Source of the DNA: a bacterium D16-36
GTDB lineage: Bacteria > Bacillota > Clostridia > Lachnospirales > Lachnospiraceae
Assembly (NCBI GenBank): GCA_003611745.1
Contig: RAYF01000010.1
Location: 55,264 to 119,263, forward strand
Reading direction: 5' to 3'
Length of the DNA stretch: 64,000 nt
In this document: positions 7,434 through 16,526 of the stretch, piece by piece
How the letters are laid out: the number at the start of each line of letters is the position of its first letter
How positions within the stretch are numbered: the first letter of the stretch is position 1
The notes under the pieces: model-generated
The model's database searches: none
Told to the model about the DNA's origin: nothing
The model's input: only the letters and a program-made list of their open reading frames with translations
Position numbers and translations under genes: made by a program

Positions 7434-8269
7434 GCCCTATCTGATACAGGAAGCCAAATCTCACTGACATAATCACTTGCGGTGTTATCACCCGGCAAAT
7501 AATTTTCAATATCATAATCCGGTTTCAATTCATAATCTGTTCCCGGAAGCCATTCACGGTAAATATCTTCCCACGTCTTTTGAATTGCATCCGGTGTCGG
7601 CCCCACGCATTTAAAAATGGCCCATGTATAAGCCGGGATATTAATAATCTGAAAACCTTCCGGTACCCCTTCCACATCATCCGCATCGCATCCTATACCA
7701 TACATAAATTCCTTATCACCATTTTTTTCTTGCGCGCAAATACCTAAGTACCCCGGTGCTTTTTTGTACAATTCATTCTGATAGTACTCCTGCCAAAACG
7801 AAGGAATTCCCTTTTCACTGCTCTCATCCGTAAACATTCTGGCATATACAAGCAGCCTGAACCCCTCTTTCTTCTCAATCCGATAATCCATTACGGTCCC
7901 TCCTTCCACTGATATTTTAATGGCAAGCTTATTAAAATATTTCAGCCCACATCCATTTTGAGCCTGCCTCGGAGTGACACCATGGAATCTGGTAAACGCT
8001 TTCGAAAAGCTTTCCGATGAATTGTAAGCATACTTAAATGCAACATCAATAACTTTTGTATTCTGCTTAGTCAACTCTTCCCCGGCTAAGGACAACCTTC
8101 TTTTTCTGATATATTCGCCCACTGTCATGTCTGTCAGAAGCTTAAACATCCTCTGAAAATGAAACAATGAAATATGTGCATACTGGGAAACATCCTCACA
8201 ATGTATATCTTCTGTCAAGTGTCCTTCTATATAATCAATTGCCCTATTAATCAACTGTACCCATTCCAT
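7430..8269 (-). CDS. AraC family regulator with GyrI-like effector-binding domain
   Basis: The start is placed at 8269, where GGAGGCGG lies 8 nt upstream; the open frame extends further but without a ribosome site. The 279-residue product begins with the DNA-binding domain (about 1-105: two helix-turn-helix units, LFHFQRMFKLLTDMTVGEYI and IDVAFKYAYNSSESFSKAF, ending in GVTPRQAQ). It ends with a Rob/GyrI-type effector domain (about 125-278: RIEKKEGFRLLVYAR, then IPAYTWAIFKCVGP). Proteins of this layout activate genes in answer to amphipathic drugs. It is divergent from the chemoreceptor gene. Its stop codon is the first TAG of element E2. Confidence 0.9.
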   Translation of the reverse strand: MEWVQLINRAIDYIEGHLTEDIHCEDVSQYAHISLFHFQRMFKLLTDMTVGEYIRKRRLSLAGEELTKQNTKVIDVAFKYAYNSSESFSKAFTRFHGVTPRQAQNGCGLKYFNKLAIKISVEGGTVMDYRIEKKEGFRLLVYARMFTDESSEKGIPSFWQEYYQNELYKKAPGYLGICAQEKNGDKEFMYGIGCDADDVEGVPEGFQIINIPAYTWAIFKCVGPTPDAIQKTWEDIYREWLPGTDYELKPDYDIENYLPGDNTASDYVSEIWLPVSDRA

Positions 8270-8524
8270 ATATAGCCGCCTCCGTAATCTATATTCTATT
8301 ATTTTAGAGGTAAAAAATCCTGACATTTCGTGCTCATTAATGTCCATTTCACCCATCCATAGTAATAGTATACCTCCCCTCGGGAAAATACAATTGCCAA
8401 AATGCCATTGTACTGCCAAAGCTTTCATGATAAAATAGACATAACATAGAAAAAAATGAAGCCTTGCTACTCACCAAACGATTGAAAAAGTAACGTTACA
8501 GCAAGCAAAGGGGGAGAATACTAT

Positions 8525-10303
8525 ATGAAGAATCTAAAAGTCATTACAAAAATGTCACTTATCGGCCTTTCCATAATAGCTTTCGTCATTTTCAGCATAT
8601 GTTTTTCTATTAACAGCATGAATGCCATCGAAAAACAGACAATAAAGGGCGAAGAAGAAAGCATACGGGCAGATTATGATAACAGCATAAAAAATGAAGT
8701 TGAACTTGTTATCTCATTGCTTGACAGCTATAATGCGGATATACAAGCTGGCACATACACAAAAGAAGAGGGAATGAAGCTTGCAGCAGATAAAATCAGG
8801 AACCTACGGTATGGAACTGACGGTTATTTCTGGGTTGACCAGTCAGATGGCGTAAACGTAGTGCTGCTTGGGGGTGAAATAGAAGGCACAAACCGCATTG
8901 AGACAAAAGATGCCACAGGATTTCAAATGGTAAAAGATTTTATCACAAATGCTGTAAAGAAGGGGAGTTACTTCAGCGACTACCAATACCCAAAGGAAGG
9001 GGAAACAGAACCAAAACCAAAAAGAGCATATACCCAGTATTATGAGCCATTTGACTGGGTAGTCGGAACAGGCAATTATGTAGACCATATTGATGAACAA
9101 ATTGCTGCTTCTACTAAAAAAGCTGACCAGTACACATTGAAAAAAACACAGCTTTTCCTTACAATCTGTATTATCTTTGCAGTTGCAATTGTATTATTCC
9201 TGATATATATGATCCTTAATATAACGAAGCCGTTAAAAGCAGTGGGAATTAATATGAAAAACATGTCAGAAGGCGATTTTTCGGTTCAGACAGACCCAGT
9301 GCTCTTAAAACGCAAGGATGACTTTGGTATACTTTTAAATATTGCTGAAAAAACGCGTACTGACATTGGGGCGCTCGTTAATGAAGTAAAGAAACAGACC
9401 AACCGGATTACCGAAGGCATGAATGGAATACGGGTTAATATGGACACCTTAAATAGTGAAATTGATGATGTATCTTCAACTACAATACAGCTGTCCGCTT
9501 CTATGGAGGAAACTTCTGCGGCATCCGGGGATATTAATGAAATGACAAAGGAAATTGAATCCGCTGCCAGAAATGTGGCTGAACGCGCACAGGAGGGGGC
9601 AGGACATGCACAGAATATCTATAAAAAAGCAGCCAGCGCCAAAACTTCTACCGGTGAAACAAAGGACAACCTCATAAAGCAGAAAGATTCTATTAAAGAC
9701 AACCTCAATGATGCACTCGAAAAGGTAAAGGTTGTTTCCGAGATTTCCACTCTGGCAGAATCTATTATGGAAATAACCAGCCAGACAAATCTTTTATCGC
9801 TAAATGCAAGTATTGAAGCAGCAAGAGCCGGAGAAGCCGGGAAAGGATTTGCAGTCGTTGCAGATGAAATCAGAAAACTCGCTGAGGCATCACAGGAAAG
9901 TACAGAGAATATCAAGAAAGTAACCGAACAGGTAAGTGAATCTGTCAAAGTTCTTGCGAGGGATTCCGAAGCGCTGCTTTCATTTATTGATGAACAGGTT
10001 ATGGACAGCATCCGCCTCTTTGATTCCATTTCTAATGACTATAACGAAGATGCAAAAGAAATTGATTTGCTTGTGGCAGATTTCAGTGCAATTTCTGAAG
10101 AGCTTCTGGCATCCATCAGCAATATTACAGATTCCATCGATGGAATTTCACAGGCTGCCAATGAAAGCGCCATCGGAACTGCAAATATCGCAGAACGCAT
10201 TACAAATGTAGTAGGCACATCAGATTCTGTAAATACATCACTACAAGATTCAAACGAAATCGTTGGCCAGTTGAACGAGGCAACAGACAAATTCCAATTA
10301 TAA
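8525..10303 (+). CDS. Methyl-accepting chemotaxis protein with single Cache domain
   Basis: The 592-residue receptor has a membrane helix at about 10-32, an extracellular sCache_2 sensor ([11 protein letters not shown] near 99-109, then [13 protein letters not shown] near 178-190) and a second membrane helix at about 210-230. HAMP and cytoplasmic signalling regions follow, with the conserved hairpin tip [20 protein letters not shown]. sCache_2 receptors usually sense small organic acids or similar ligands. It acts at the cell pole through CheA/CheW, which are not in the window. GGGGGAG precedes the ATG. A GTAACGTTAC palindrome lies at 8490-8499 in the short divergent promoter region. Confidence 0.95.
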   Translation: MKNLKVITKMSLIGLSIIAFVIFSICFSINSMNAIEKQTIKGEEESIRADYDNSIKNEVELVISLLDSYNADIQAGTYTKEEGMKLAADKIRNLRYGTDGYFWVDQSDGVNVVLLGGEIEGTNRIETKDATGFQMVKDFITNAVKKGSYFSDYQYPKEGETEPKPKRAYTQYYEPFDWVVGTGNYVDHIDEQIAASTKKADQYTLKKTQLFLTICIIFAVAIVLFLIYMILNITKPLKAVGINMKNMSEGDFSVQTDPVLLKRKDDFGILLNIAEKTRTDIGALVNEVKKQTNRITEGMNGIRVNMDTLNSEIDDVSSTTIQLSASMEETSAASGDINEMTKEIESAARNVAERAQEGAGHAQNIYKKAASAKTSTGETKDNLIKQKDSIKDNLNDALEKVKVVSEISTLAESIMEITSQTNLLSLNASIEAARAGEAGKGFAVVADEIRKLAEASQESTENIKKVTEQVSESVKVLARDSEALLSFIDEQVMDSIRLFDSISNDYNEDAKEIDLLVADFSAISEELLASISNITDSIDGISQAANESAIGTANIAERITNVVGTSDSVNTSLQDSNEIVGQLNEATDKFQL

Positions 10304-10392
10304 TCTTATTAAAAAGCAGGCCACCAAAAGGTAAAGTGATTAAATTGGATTATACTAGAACTTTCTATTAGATTTAAAAGGGGCTGCCGCAT

Positions 10393-10453
10393 AAAAAACA
10401 CTATATAAAATATAGGAAATTTCATTTCACTAAAATATTATATAGTGTTTTTT
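10393..10453. terminator. Long-stem bidirectional terminator
   Basis: AAAAAACACTATATAA (10393-10408) pairs perfectly with TTATATAGTGTTTTTT (10438-10453), a 16-bp stem with a 29-nt loop and T runs on both strands. It serves the convergent chemoreceptor and AAA-ATPase genes. Confidence 0.8.
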
Positions 10454-10506
10454 TATTCTTAGTGCTACCGGACACCGGATTCCAGCCACAAGGCAGTCCG
10501 CAATCT

Positions 10507-12195
10507 CTAGCCAATCAACACCTTCTTCCCCTCAAATGCAAACCCATATTTTTTAATCCGCACTGCCGGGATGCCTTCCGCCTCGAGCACCGCCGCATAA
10601 CGTTTTTCCTCAATCTGCAAAAGTGCCGCGTCCACCGTATCCCTCAATGTTTTTTCATCCTCCGCGTCATGCACCTTAAATTCCAAAATAATAGCATTGT
10701 CCACATTATTCTTCGGCTTCAACATAACATCATACCGCCCAAACCCACTCTCACGGTTGGAAGTAATCGTATACCGGCCAGACAACTCCACCACCAATCC
10801 AAGCACAAAGCCGTGGTAAAAACGCTCGGGTTCCGTGCTTTCCGACGGTTTATTGCCCACATCAAAGCTACTGAAGGTCGCAAGCGCAACTCTGTTCATA
10901 TAATGGTTCATCGCCTTTTTATCGTCAAAAAGCATCGCTTTGATAAAGTCGTTATAAGCAGGTACATGGTTTTTGAACCACCCCTCAATCATGCCCTCAA
11001 ACATCAGTTTCACTTCTTTATTCGTAAGCCTAAGGCCATACTCCGCCTTGCCCGTGCCGCCATCTGTATAATACTCCACCTTCAAATACCCACTCGCAAG
11101 CAGCAAACTCCATATCGCATATTCATTGCAATCAAGCTGTTGAAATACAACCTGCTCATCAATCCGCGTATGGAGCGTACCACCGTTCAACAGGTCTTCC
11201 ATCGTAACCTTAACATCCCTGCTGCCTTCACGAATTAGCTTACTGACAAGGTTGTTAGAACTTGTCTTTGCCCAATACGTGGCAAAAATCTTTTTATCAA
11301 GAAAATTAATAATCGACCACGGGTTATAAATATCAGTTCTCGCTCCAAATGTAAAACCATCGTACCAATCCTTAACGCCATCTTCCATATCTGACAACCC
11401 AAACTCAAGCAATGCAGCAGATATCTCTTCCTGCGTAAAACCAAATGCGTCCTCATATTTATGCAGCGTCGTTGTCACCACTTCCAAATTATTTAAATCT
11501 GAAAAAATGCTCTCTTTACTAATCCTCGTAATTCCCGTCAAAATAGCGCGTTCCAGACAGACATTCGTCTTAAACGTCGCATTAAACAAATTCCGCATAA
11601 ATGCCGTCATCTCATTCCAATAGCCTGTAACATACGCTTCCTGCATCGGCGTGTCATACTCGTCCAACAGGATGATCACCTTTTTCCCATAATGCCTCAT
11701 CAGCAATTTGGAAAGCATATTCAAAGACATCGCTGCCATATCCTCGTCCATATCCCACGACACCGCATCGAAAAGCCTCTTCTCCTTTTCGTCCATCAGC
11801 CCTTCCACATCCAGCAAATACTTCCGCTGGCTGTACTGCTCATAAATCAACCGGCACATCAGACGCCGCATTCCCGAAAAGTCCTTCATCTCCTTCACTG
11901 GCGCAAACGACAGGCTGATAACAGGATATGTCCCCTGTATCTGCCGATATTTCTCCTCCGCCCAAATCTTCCTTCCCTCAAACAGCTTCCCCTGCCCCGC
12001 ATAATCAACCGAAAAAAACTGCTCCACCATACTCATGTTCAGCGTCTTCCCAAACCGCCGCGGACGGGTAATCAGCGTCACTTGGTCAAGATTTTCCCAC
12101 CACTCTTTAATAAACAGCGTCTTGTCAACATAAAACGCATTCTTCTCAACCAGCTCCTGATAACTCTGATAGCCAATTGCCACCGTTCTCGCCAT
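10507..12195 (-). CDS. AAA-ATPase-like protein with C-terminal PD-(D/E)XK nuclease domain (DUF1703)
   Basis: The 562-residue product (start 12195, GGAGGGG upstream) opens with the family signature [20 protein letters not shown]. It has a Walker A-like [14 protein letters not shown] near residue 44-57 and a Walker B-like [19 protein letters not shown] near 177. The C-terminal 120 residues carry the DUF1703 nuclease pattern with D and E-x-K (GRYDVMLKP, then [11 protein letters not shown]). The family is greatly expanded in gut Clostridia and Bacteroidetes. Its function is unproven, and defence or selfish-element roles have been suggested. The gene is complete and isolated, with a terminator on its 3 prime side. 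Confidence 0.92.
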   Translation of the reverse strand: MARTVAIGYQSYQELVEKNAFYVDKTLFIKEWWENLDQVTLITRPRRFGKTLNMSMVEQFFSVDYAGQGKLFEGRKIWAEEKYRQIQGTYPVISLSFAPVKEMKDFSGMRRLMCRLIYEQYSQRKYLLDVEGLMDEKEKRLFDAVSWDMDEDMAAMSLNMLSKLLMRHYGKKVIILLDEYDTPMQEAYVTGYWNEMTAFMRNLFNATFKTNVCLERAILTGITRISKESIFSDLNNLEVVTTTLHKYEDAFGFTQEEISAALLEFGLSDMEDGVKDWYDGFTFGARTDIYNPWSIINFLDKKIFATYWAKTSSNNLVSKLIREGSRDVKVTMEDLLNGGTLHTRIDEQVVFQQLDCNEYAIWSLLLASGYLKVEYYTDGGTGKAEYGLRLTNKEVKLMFEGMIEGWFKNHVPAYNDFIKAMLFDDKKAMNHYMNRVALATFSSFDVGNKPSESTEPERFYHGFVLGLVVELSGRYTITSNRESGFGRYDVMLKPKNNVDNAIILEFKVHDAEDEKTLRDTVDAALLQIEEKRYAAVLEAEGIPAVRIKKYGFAFEGKKVLIG

Positions 12196-12505
12196 ACTAC
12201 CCCTCCATTCCACCAATGTCCGCAAATTCTGTTTACTCTTATGCTAGCACAAACCCAATCCAAATTGAACCTCTTTCTTTTCAAAAAAATCATTTCTCCC
12301 ACCCAAAATGAATAACACAAAGATTAACGCTATCATATCACACCAACACACTAAAGCCAACCATTTCACCGCCACACCGACAAAAATTATTGTATAATTT
12401 ACAGACGAAATATGCTGCAATTTGCAGACAATAGCAGTTATAATATGATTAATCGGTTACAGAAACACTGGAGAAACAACTCAAAATTTTTGATAATAAG
12501 CGCAG

Positions 12506-12616
12506 ATGCAGACGATGCAGAGATTAACGATTCTGCCACATTATCAGGATATAGAAAATGATATTTTAGGTGAACAACGCTTTTTTGAGGATATTACAGA
12601 AGGATTTGTGCAGTGA
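12506..12616 (+). other. Possible 3 prime remnant of a gene coupled to the small membrane protein
   Basis: A 36-codon frame reads LTILPHYQDIENDILGEQ and then RFFEDITEGFVQ, ending at TGA 12614-12616. That stop overlaps the GTG start of the next ORF as GTGA, a typical coupled operon junction. There is no ribosome site upstream and the frame is closed by TAA at 12497, so the 5 prime part of a larger gene may be missing. The rest of 12196-12505 is AT-rich and shows no gene. Confidence 0.3.
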
Positions 12617-12771
12617 AAAACAGGAAAATTATTCATGGAATTATCTTGACAGTATTGTTGATATGTACAACTTTTTTAATTTATTCAATATTAACAGATC
12701 CATTTGGCAAACACGACATTATTCTTGCTCTTGCAGTTACAGCAGGTTTTATTGCATTGGGGGGAGAATAG
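12613..12771 (+). CDS. Small two-helix membrane protein (52 residues)
   Basis: A GTG start with AGAAGG about 10 nt upstream opens a 52-codon frame. The product has a basic N-terminus (KNRKIIHG), a first membrane helix (IILTVLLICTTFLIYSIL), a short polar turn (TDPFGKHD) and a second helix (IILALAVTAGFIALGGE). The positive-inside charge pattern and overlapping start/stop with the upstream fragment support a real gene. It could be a toxin-like or envelope microprotein; nothing in the sequence decides this. Confidence 0.5.
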   Translation: MKNRKIIHGIILTVLLICTTFLIYSILTDPFGKHDIILALAVTAGFIALGGE

Positions 12772-12836
12772 GAAAAAAGAACGATAAATTCCCGCTGTCA
12801 ATTATCAAACATGCCCCAGATCAAGTAATCCATTAT

Positions 12837-14012
12837 TTATAAAATGCTTCTATTGCCCCTTCTTCTGATCTTTCGATAAGCTAATTCCAGAAAAGCAACA
12901 TTTAGAAAAGCAAACAATGCCAAATACAGTGGCATGATACGTATACCGATTACCTGCTGGAGCTTGCCGAACACCGTCGGCATAAAGGTACTGCCGAGAT
13001 AGGCGGAGGCCATTTGCAATCCAATTACCGCCGCACTATATTTTTTCCCAAAGTTGTCAGGAGCCATATGCTGGATCGCCGGATAAATCGGACCCATGCC
13101 CGTACCGGTAATCAAAAACCCAATAGCGGCAAGAGTATACCCCTTAAACGGCAGCGCAATAAACAAAATGCCTGCAAACTCCATTACAATCCCGATGCGT
13201 ATCAGCAAACGGTCTCCAAGCCTGTTAGAAACAAATCCGGAAATCAACCTTCCGAGCATCAGCCCGCCGAAAATAAGCGAACCAAACGCGGCAACAAGTT
13301 CTTCGCCCATACCTTGCTTTGTTCCGGCAAAATAGCTTGACGTCCATAAAAAACAGGTTGCTTCACCAGCACAATAGGAAAAGAAGGCAATCAATGTAGG
13401 TATAACGCCGGGAGACTTTAATGCATCCATTATTCCCACACTTTCTTCCGTTTCCTGTACATCCGTTTCGTTGCTCTTCCAGAGCGGCAGAGAGAGAATA
13501 CAGACAAGAAGAATCCCTATCTGTATATACGCTGTCCAACGATAGCCCTCATTCCAGTGTGCATATTTCAGCGCCAATGCCATAAGATTAGGGCTGATGA
13601 CTGCGCCGAGCCCATAAAAACAGTGCAGGAAATTCATTACCGACGAGGAATAATGATTTGCCACATAGTGATTGAGGGAAGCGTCAACCGAACCAGCACC
13701 CAAACCGTACGGAACAGCAAACAAAAAAAGCATCCAATAATGCGCAGTAAAGGAAAAACCGAGAAGCCCTATTACTGTCAAAAATATCGAAACAATCACA
13801 ATCCATTTTGTTTGAAACTTTCTTATTAGCCCCGGGCCTGCAAGCGCCGATATGATTGTCATAAAAGAGATCATCATAGAAACATAGCCCGCATATGACG
13901 AAGGCACATGAAAAACAGCCTGCATGGTGGGCCACGCCGATCCAAGCAGCGAGTCGGGCAAACCGAGGCTTATGAAAGCAAGATAGATGACTGCGATAAG
14001 AAGTGAAACCAT
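12837..14012 (-). CDS. Major facilitator superfamily transporter
   Basis: The 391-residue protein has the 12 hydrophobic segments of an MFS carrier and a Gly-rich loop GLIRKFQTKW between helices 2 and 3. The N-terminal LGLPDSLLGSAWP and the helix 4-5 region PYGLGAGSVDASLNHYVA resemble the sugar/fucose permease-like branch of the family. The substrate is unknown, and there is no neighbouring catabolic gene. GGAAAGG precedes the ATG by about 10 nt. It converges with the small membrane protein gene. Confidence 0.88.
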   Translation of the reverse strand: MVSLLIAVIYLAFISLGLPDSLLGSAWPTMQAVFHVPSSYAGYVSMMISFMTIISALAGPGLIRKFQTKWIVIVSIFLTVIGLLGFSFTAHYWMLFLFAVPYGLGAGSVDASLNHYVANHYSSSVMNFLHCFYGLGAVISPNLMALALKYAHWNEGYRWTAYIQIGILLVCILSLPLWKSNETDVQETEESVGIMDALKSPGVIPTLIAFFSYCAGEATCFLWTSSYFAGTKQGMGEELVAAFGSLIFGGLMLGRLISGFVSNRLGDRLLIRIGIVMEFAGILFIALPFKGYTLAAIGFLITGTGMGPIYPAIQHMAPDNFGKKYSAAVIGLQMASAYLGSTFMPTVFGKLQQVIGIRIMPLYLALFAFLNVAFLELAYRKIRRRGNRSIL

Positions 14013-14088
14013 AATATTTTATCCTTTCCTTGATTCATAACATTGTTATAACTTATATTTTTTTACAGAGTTCAACCATAAGGATTTC

Positions 14089-14105
14089 CTAGAGCGTGTT
14101 TGAAA
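14089..14105. repeat. Solitary outer repeat of the E2 element type
   Basis: CTAGAGCGTGTTTGAAA matches the first 17 bases of the E2 terminal repeat (7269). No partner end or TAGCGGGCTA apex is found nearby, so this is probably the stump of a deleted element. It lies between the MFS start and the Rpn repeat region. Confidence 0.5.
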
Positions 14106-14169
14106 TATCGTATTTTATGCGCCCGAATGAAAAATATCCGTCTGGGCGTTAAATGTTTTTATAAAAAGG

Positions 14170-14598
14170 GCTGCCACGGCGGCACGCCCACCAGATTGCT
14201 TTCTCTCCAGATTATTTCTAATCCAGTTGGATTGCGACCCAGTGGGCTGCTTATTAGTTCTTTATTCGATTGCCTAAGGCTCCTTAAATCATCTTCATTA
14301 AGATAGCCTGATCTTCCTTGCCTACTTTCAATGCTTTCATGGCATCCTCAATGCTCACATGGAAAGCTTCCGTGGCATTCTTAATATCCTTCAGTAATGT
14401 ATCAATCCTTGCTTTCTCCGCCGCCTTCTCCGCCGCTTTCTCATTCATTTCACGAACCGCTTTACACACATTGATCACCTCCGCTTTTTCATCAATTTCG
14501 ATATCCGTGTTCGTACAAGCTTTTATCACCCTTGCGGCTTCCACATCGAGTGATTCAAGTTCCCTCTCACCCGAGAGGAAAGCATCCAGTTCATCACC
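14170..14598. repeat. Direct repeat copy A (429 bp) over the Rpn C-terminus
   Basis: This segment is repeated nearly base for base at 15131-15583. It contains 114 bp of 3 prime flank (starting GCTGCCACGGCGGCACG) plus 315 bp coding for the C-terminal domain of an Rpn protein. Copy A is 24 bp shorter only because it lacks two 12-bp units coding for EKAA. Identity stops abruptly at both ends, and the unique sequence between the copies encodes part of a different Rpn protein. Confidence 0.9.
14284..14469 (-). CDS. Predicted free-standing RpnS-like small protein (61 residues)
   Basis: Within the truncated copy, GGAGG (14482-14478) lies 8 nt before an in-frame GTG (14469). The product would be CKAVREMN with two EKAA units, then the helix-rich tail TLLKDIKNATEAFHVSIEDA to the end. 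In E. coli, Rpn proteins are known to be toxic nucleases blocked by separately translated C-terminal fragments with variable four-residue repeats. This locus keeps the fragment without the nuclease, so it may be an orphan antitoxin. That function is inference by analogy; the ribosome site and repeat are seen directly. Confidence 0.5.
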   Translation of the reverse strand: MCKAVREMNEKAAEKAAEKARIDTLLKDIKNATEAFHVSIEDAMKALKVGKEDQAILMKMI

Positions 14599-14682
14599 TG
14601 CTTTCCTCCGTATATAAGTAACCATGTGTTTGTTAAACCAAAAAACCAGAAACCTGTTTTTTAGATTCCCGGTCAGTATCAT
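14284..14682 (-). pseudogene. Truncated Rpn protein retaining only the C-terminal domain
   Basis: The frame reads an unrelated 29-residue lead and then, from GDELDAFLSGERELES onward, the C-terminal region of the full Rpn protein encoded at 15245-16222, differing at only a few positions. The nuclease core is absent. The join to foreign sequence is exactly at the repeat boundary (14598), so this is a duplication product and not a whole gene. It still contains the internal GTG start and ribosome site described for 14284-14469, so the truncated locus can express the small domain. Confidence 0.7.
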
Positions 14683-15138
14683 TTATGCTGTCTGTTCTGC
14701 TTTCAGTTTTTTTACTTCATCAAGAGAAAGTCCAGAAATATTCGCAATTTCTTCCAGAGCATATTTTCCAGCTGACAGCATACGAAGAGCGACCTCTTTT
14801 AAAGATTCACTTCTCATATCTTCCATAATTTTACACATTTCGCTCACTCCTTTCGGGTTTTCTTTTAAATACCGTGTTCGGTCTGCCATCAATTCAAAAT
14901 TCATATCATCTGCTTTGGTACAATTAAAATCATGCATAAGTTTTCCTATAGCGGAATCACCACGATATTCACCATTCACATAAAGAATATGCTCCCCATC
15001 TTCAAAAGATTTACCCGTTGCAAGGTTGATTCTCTCAATCGGATAAACTGCTTCGCCCTGACCATAAAAATCCTTTTCAATGATAAAGATTGTATATGTG
15101 TCTGGCAACTCTTTAAATTCCTCACCGAAAGCTGCCAC
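14683..15138 (-). pseudogene. Rpn family nuclease, C-terminal half only (different subfamily)
   Basis: The 151 codons match the rear part of the commonest Lachnospiraceae Rpn/PD-(D/E)XK transposase-like proteins: PDTYTIFIIEKDFYGQGEAV, then YVNGEYRGDSAIGKLMHDF, then MCKIMEDMRSESLKEVALR and the end GKYALEEIANISGLSLDEVK. The N-terminal catalytic half is missing. The frame begins with GTG exactly where repeat copy B starts (15131), so the duplication event removed the front of this gene. It is followed 1 nt later by the truncated copy A frame. Confidence 0.8.
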
Positions 15139-15583
15139 GGCGGCACGCCCACCAGATTGCTTTCTCTCCAGATTATTTCTAATCCAGTTGGATTGCGACC
15201 CAGTGGGCTGCTTGTTAATTCTTTATTCGATTGTCTGAGGCTCCTTAAATCATCTTCATTAAGATAGCCTGATCTTCCTTGCCTACTTTCAATGCTTTCA
15301 TGGCATCCTCAATGCTCACATGGAAAGCTTCTGTGGCATTCTTAATATCCTTCAGTAATGTATCAAGCCTTGCTTTCTCTGCCGCTTTCTCTGCCGCTTT
15401 TTCTGCCGCTTTCTCTGCCGCTTTCTCATTCATTTCACGAACTGCTTTACACACATTGATCACCTCCGCTTTTTCATCAATTTCGATATCCGTGTTCGTA
15501 CAAGCTTTTATCACCCTTGCGGCTTCCACATCGAGTGATTCAAGTTCCCTCTCATTCGAGAGGAAGGCATCCAGTTCATCACC
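15131..15583. repeat. Direct repeat copy B (453 bp)
   Basis: This is the second copy of the segment at 14170-14598, offset by 961 bp. It includes the same 114-bp 3 prime flank and the C-terminal coding part of the intact Rpn gene, with four EKAA-coding units (12-bp repeats) where copy A has two. Confidence 0.9.
15245..15454 (-). CDS. Intragenic RpnS-like small protein (69 residues)
   Basis: An in-frame GTG (codon 257 of the long protein) is preceded by GGAGGTGATC, an almost complete anti-16S match, with GGAGG at 15467-15463 and an 8-nt gap. That is stronger than the ribosome site of the long gene. The product would begin CKAVREMNEKAA, carry four EKAA units and end in the same tail as copy A. 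The layout matches the gene-within-gene antitoxins described for E. coli Rpn loci, where repeat number varies between strains. Independent translation is predicted, not shown. Confidence 0.55.
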   Translation of the reverse strand: MCKAVREMNEKAAEKAAEKAAEKAAEKARLDTLLKDIKNATEAFHVSIEDAMKALKVGKEDQAILMKMI

Positions 15584-16222
15584 GTCATTCGAGTATTTTA
15601 TGAAGCCCAAAACAGCCCTCAGACTGGAATGGAACTTTTCAAGGTCATCCGCCCCCATCGCAGCAGGTTCAATCAGGTTTATCTTGTAGTCGGCCACACA
15701 TTTCAGTATATCCGGATTCTGTGTGGACATCATTTCCTGTAATGTCCTCGGACCGTCCCACCTCTTTGAGCCGAAAAGAATAACCAGCGTTATGACGGGT
15801 GTCAACTTATCTTCCCTGTAAAAACCGGTAAGGAATTCGCCATCGTTATGCCCTCTTCTATCTTTTGCCTCACGGTGTCTGCCTGCCGTCTGCTGCACCT
15901 GCTTTGAATATTGCAGGAAGTCATACAGGCCGGTTTTGACCGGCTCTGCATATTTCACTTCCGATTCGTTTTCCACACCCAAGATAAGATATGCGGCATT
16001 GCCGTCCATCATCAGGATGGCCGCCTTCAGCAAATCCCGGAATTTCTGGACTGCCACTTCATCTCCGTTGCCAAATGGGAAGGCAATCTCCGTGGTATCA
16101 AGCTCCTGCAGGTTTTCCGGCTTAATCACCTGCTTCCCTCCGTATATAAAATAGTTGAAGGCATCGGCAAAAACTGAATTCTTTTTCATGTAGTCTTTTG
16201 TGACCGTATCAATCTTTCCCAA
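15245..16222 (-). CDS. Rpn family (PD-(D/E)XK) recombination-promoting nuclease, full length
   Basis: The 325-residue protein has the N-terminal Rpn signature TKDYMKKNSVFADAFNYF and the nuclease core LILGVENESEVKYAEPVKTG, where the catalytic pair usually reads E-N-Q and here reads E-N-E. It then has LTPVITLVILFGSKRWDGP and a helical C-terminus with four EKAA units (about residues 272-287). The start is TTG with GGGGGTGG upstream. Rpn enzymes cut DNA and, in E. coli, act as phage-responsive toxins restrained by their own C-terminal fragment. The last 69 codons have a strong internal start (see 15245-15454). The Gln-to-Glu change may weaken catalysis. Confidence 0.85.
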   Translation of the reverse strand: MGKIDTVTKDYMKKNSVFADAFNYFIYGGKQVIKPENLQELDTTEIAFPFGNGDEVAVQKFRDLLKAAILMMDGNAAYLILGVENESEVKYAEPVKTGLYDFLQYSKQVQQTAGRHREAKDRRGHNDGEFLTGFYREDKLTPVITLVILFGSKRWDGPRTLQEMMSTQNPDILKCVADYKINLIEPAAMGADDLEKFHSSLRAVLGFIKYSNDGDELDAFLSNERELESLDVEAARVIKACTNTDIEIDEKAEVINVCKAVREMNEKAAEKAAEKAAEKAAEKARLDTLLKDIKNATEAFHVSIEDAMKALKVGKEDQAILMKMI

Positions 16223-16526
16223 TGTCCACCACCCCCATCTCTTGAATTATCTCTATTATACCTCTAAACACAAGGGATAGCAACATGGGAAGCAGGAGAA
16301 AATATCCAGCATAGTACCCAATTCCCCAATTACATTATACTCAAAAACCAAATCCGTATCTAAGCATTCTCCAAAACCTCTTTTGTAGAATTTCTGTGGA
16401 CATAGGGCTGCTCGCCCTACCCCCTCTGCCATTTCAACCTCCACACCGCCCTTCTTTACTATACCCCTCTTAATGGCGCCCCACACTCTCTTTTTTCGGC
16501 TAACGGATGGAATTAGCGCACAACAA
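16223..16526. other. Intergenic region, no gene seen
   Basis: The gap lies between the Rpn gene and the end of the polysaccharide operon. It contains a weak 76-codon minus-strand frame (16256-16486) without a ribosome site or family features, and no clear terminator for wecB. Nothing else is supported. Confidence 0.5.

Noticed and set aside
8490..8499. GTAACGTTAC palindrome before the chemoreceptor gene
   Set aside because: A 10-bp palindrome alone is too short to claim as an operator; it is mentioned only in the gene entry.
10462..11238. 258-codon plus-strand open frame
   Set aside because: It is antisense to the AAA-ATPase gene, whose Walker and nuclease motifs are clear. The composition (His/Arg/Leu-rich) is typical of a shadow frame.
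15361..15432. Tandem 12-bp repeats as a possible CRISPR or VNTR
   Set aside because: The repeat is in frame, contiguous without spacers, and encodes EKAA in the Rpn helix. It is a coding repeat, not an array.
16256..16486. 76-codon minus-strand frame before the Rpn gene
   Set aside because: No ribosome site, odd composition and no recognisable domain; left as intergenic.
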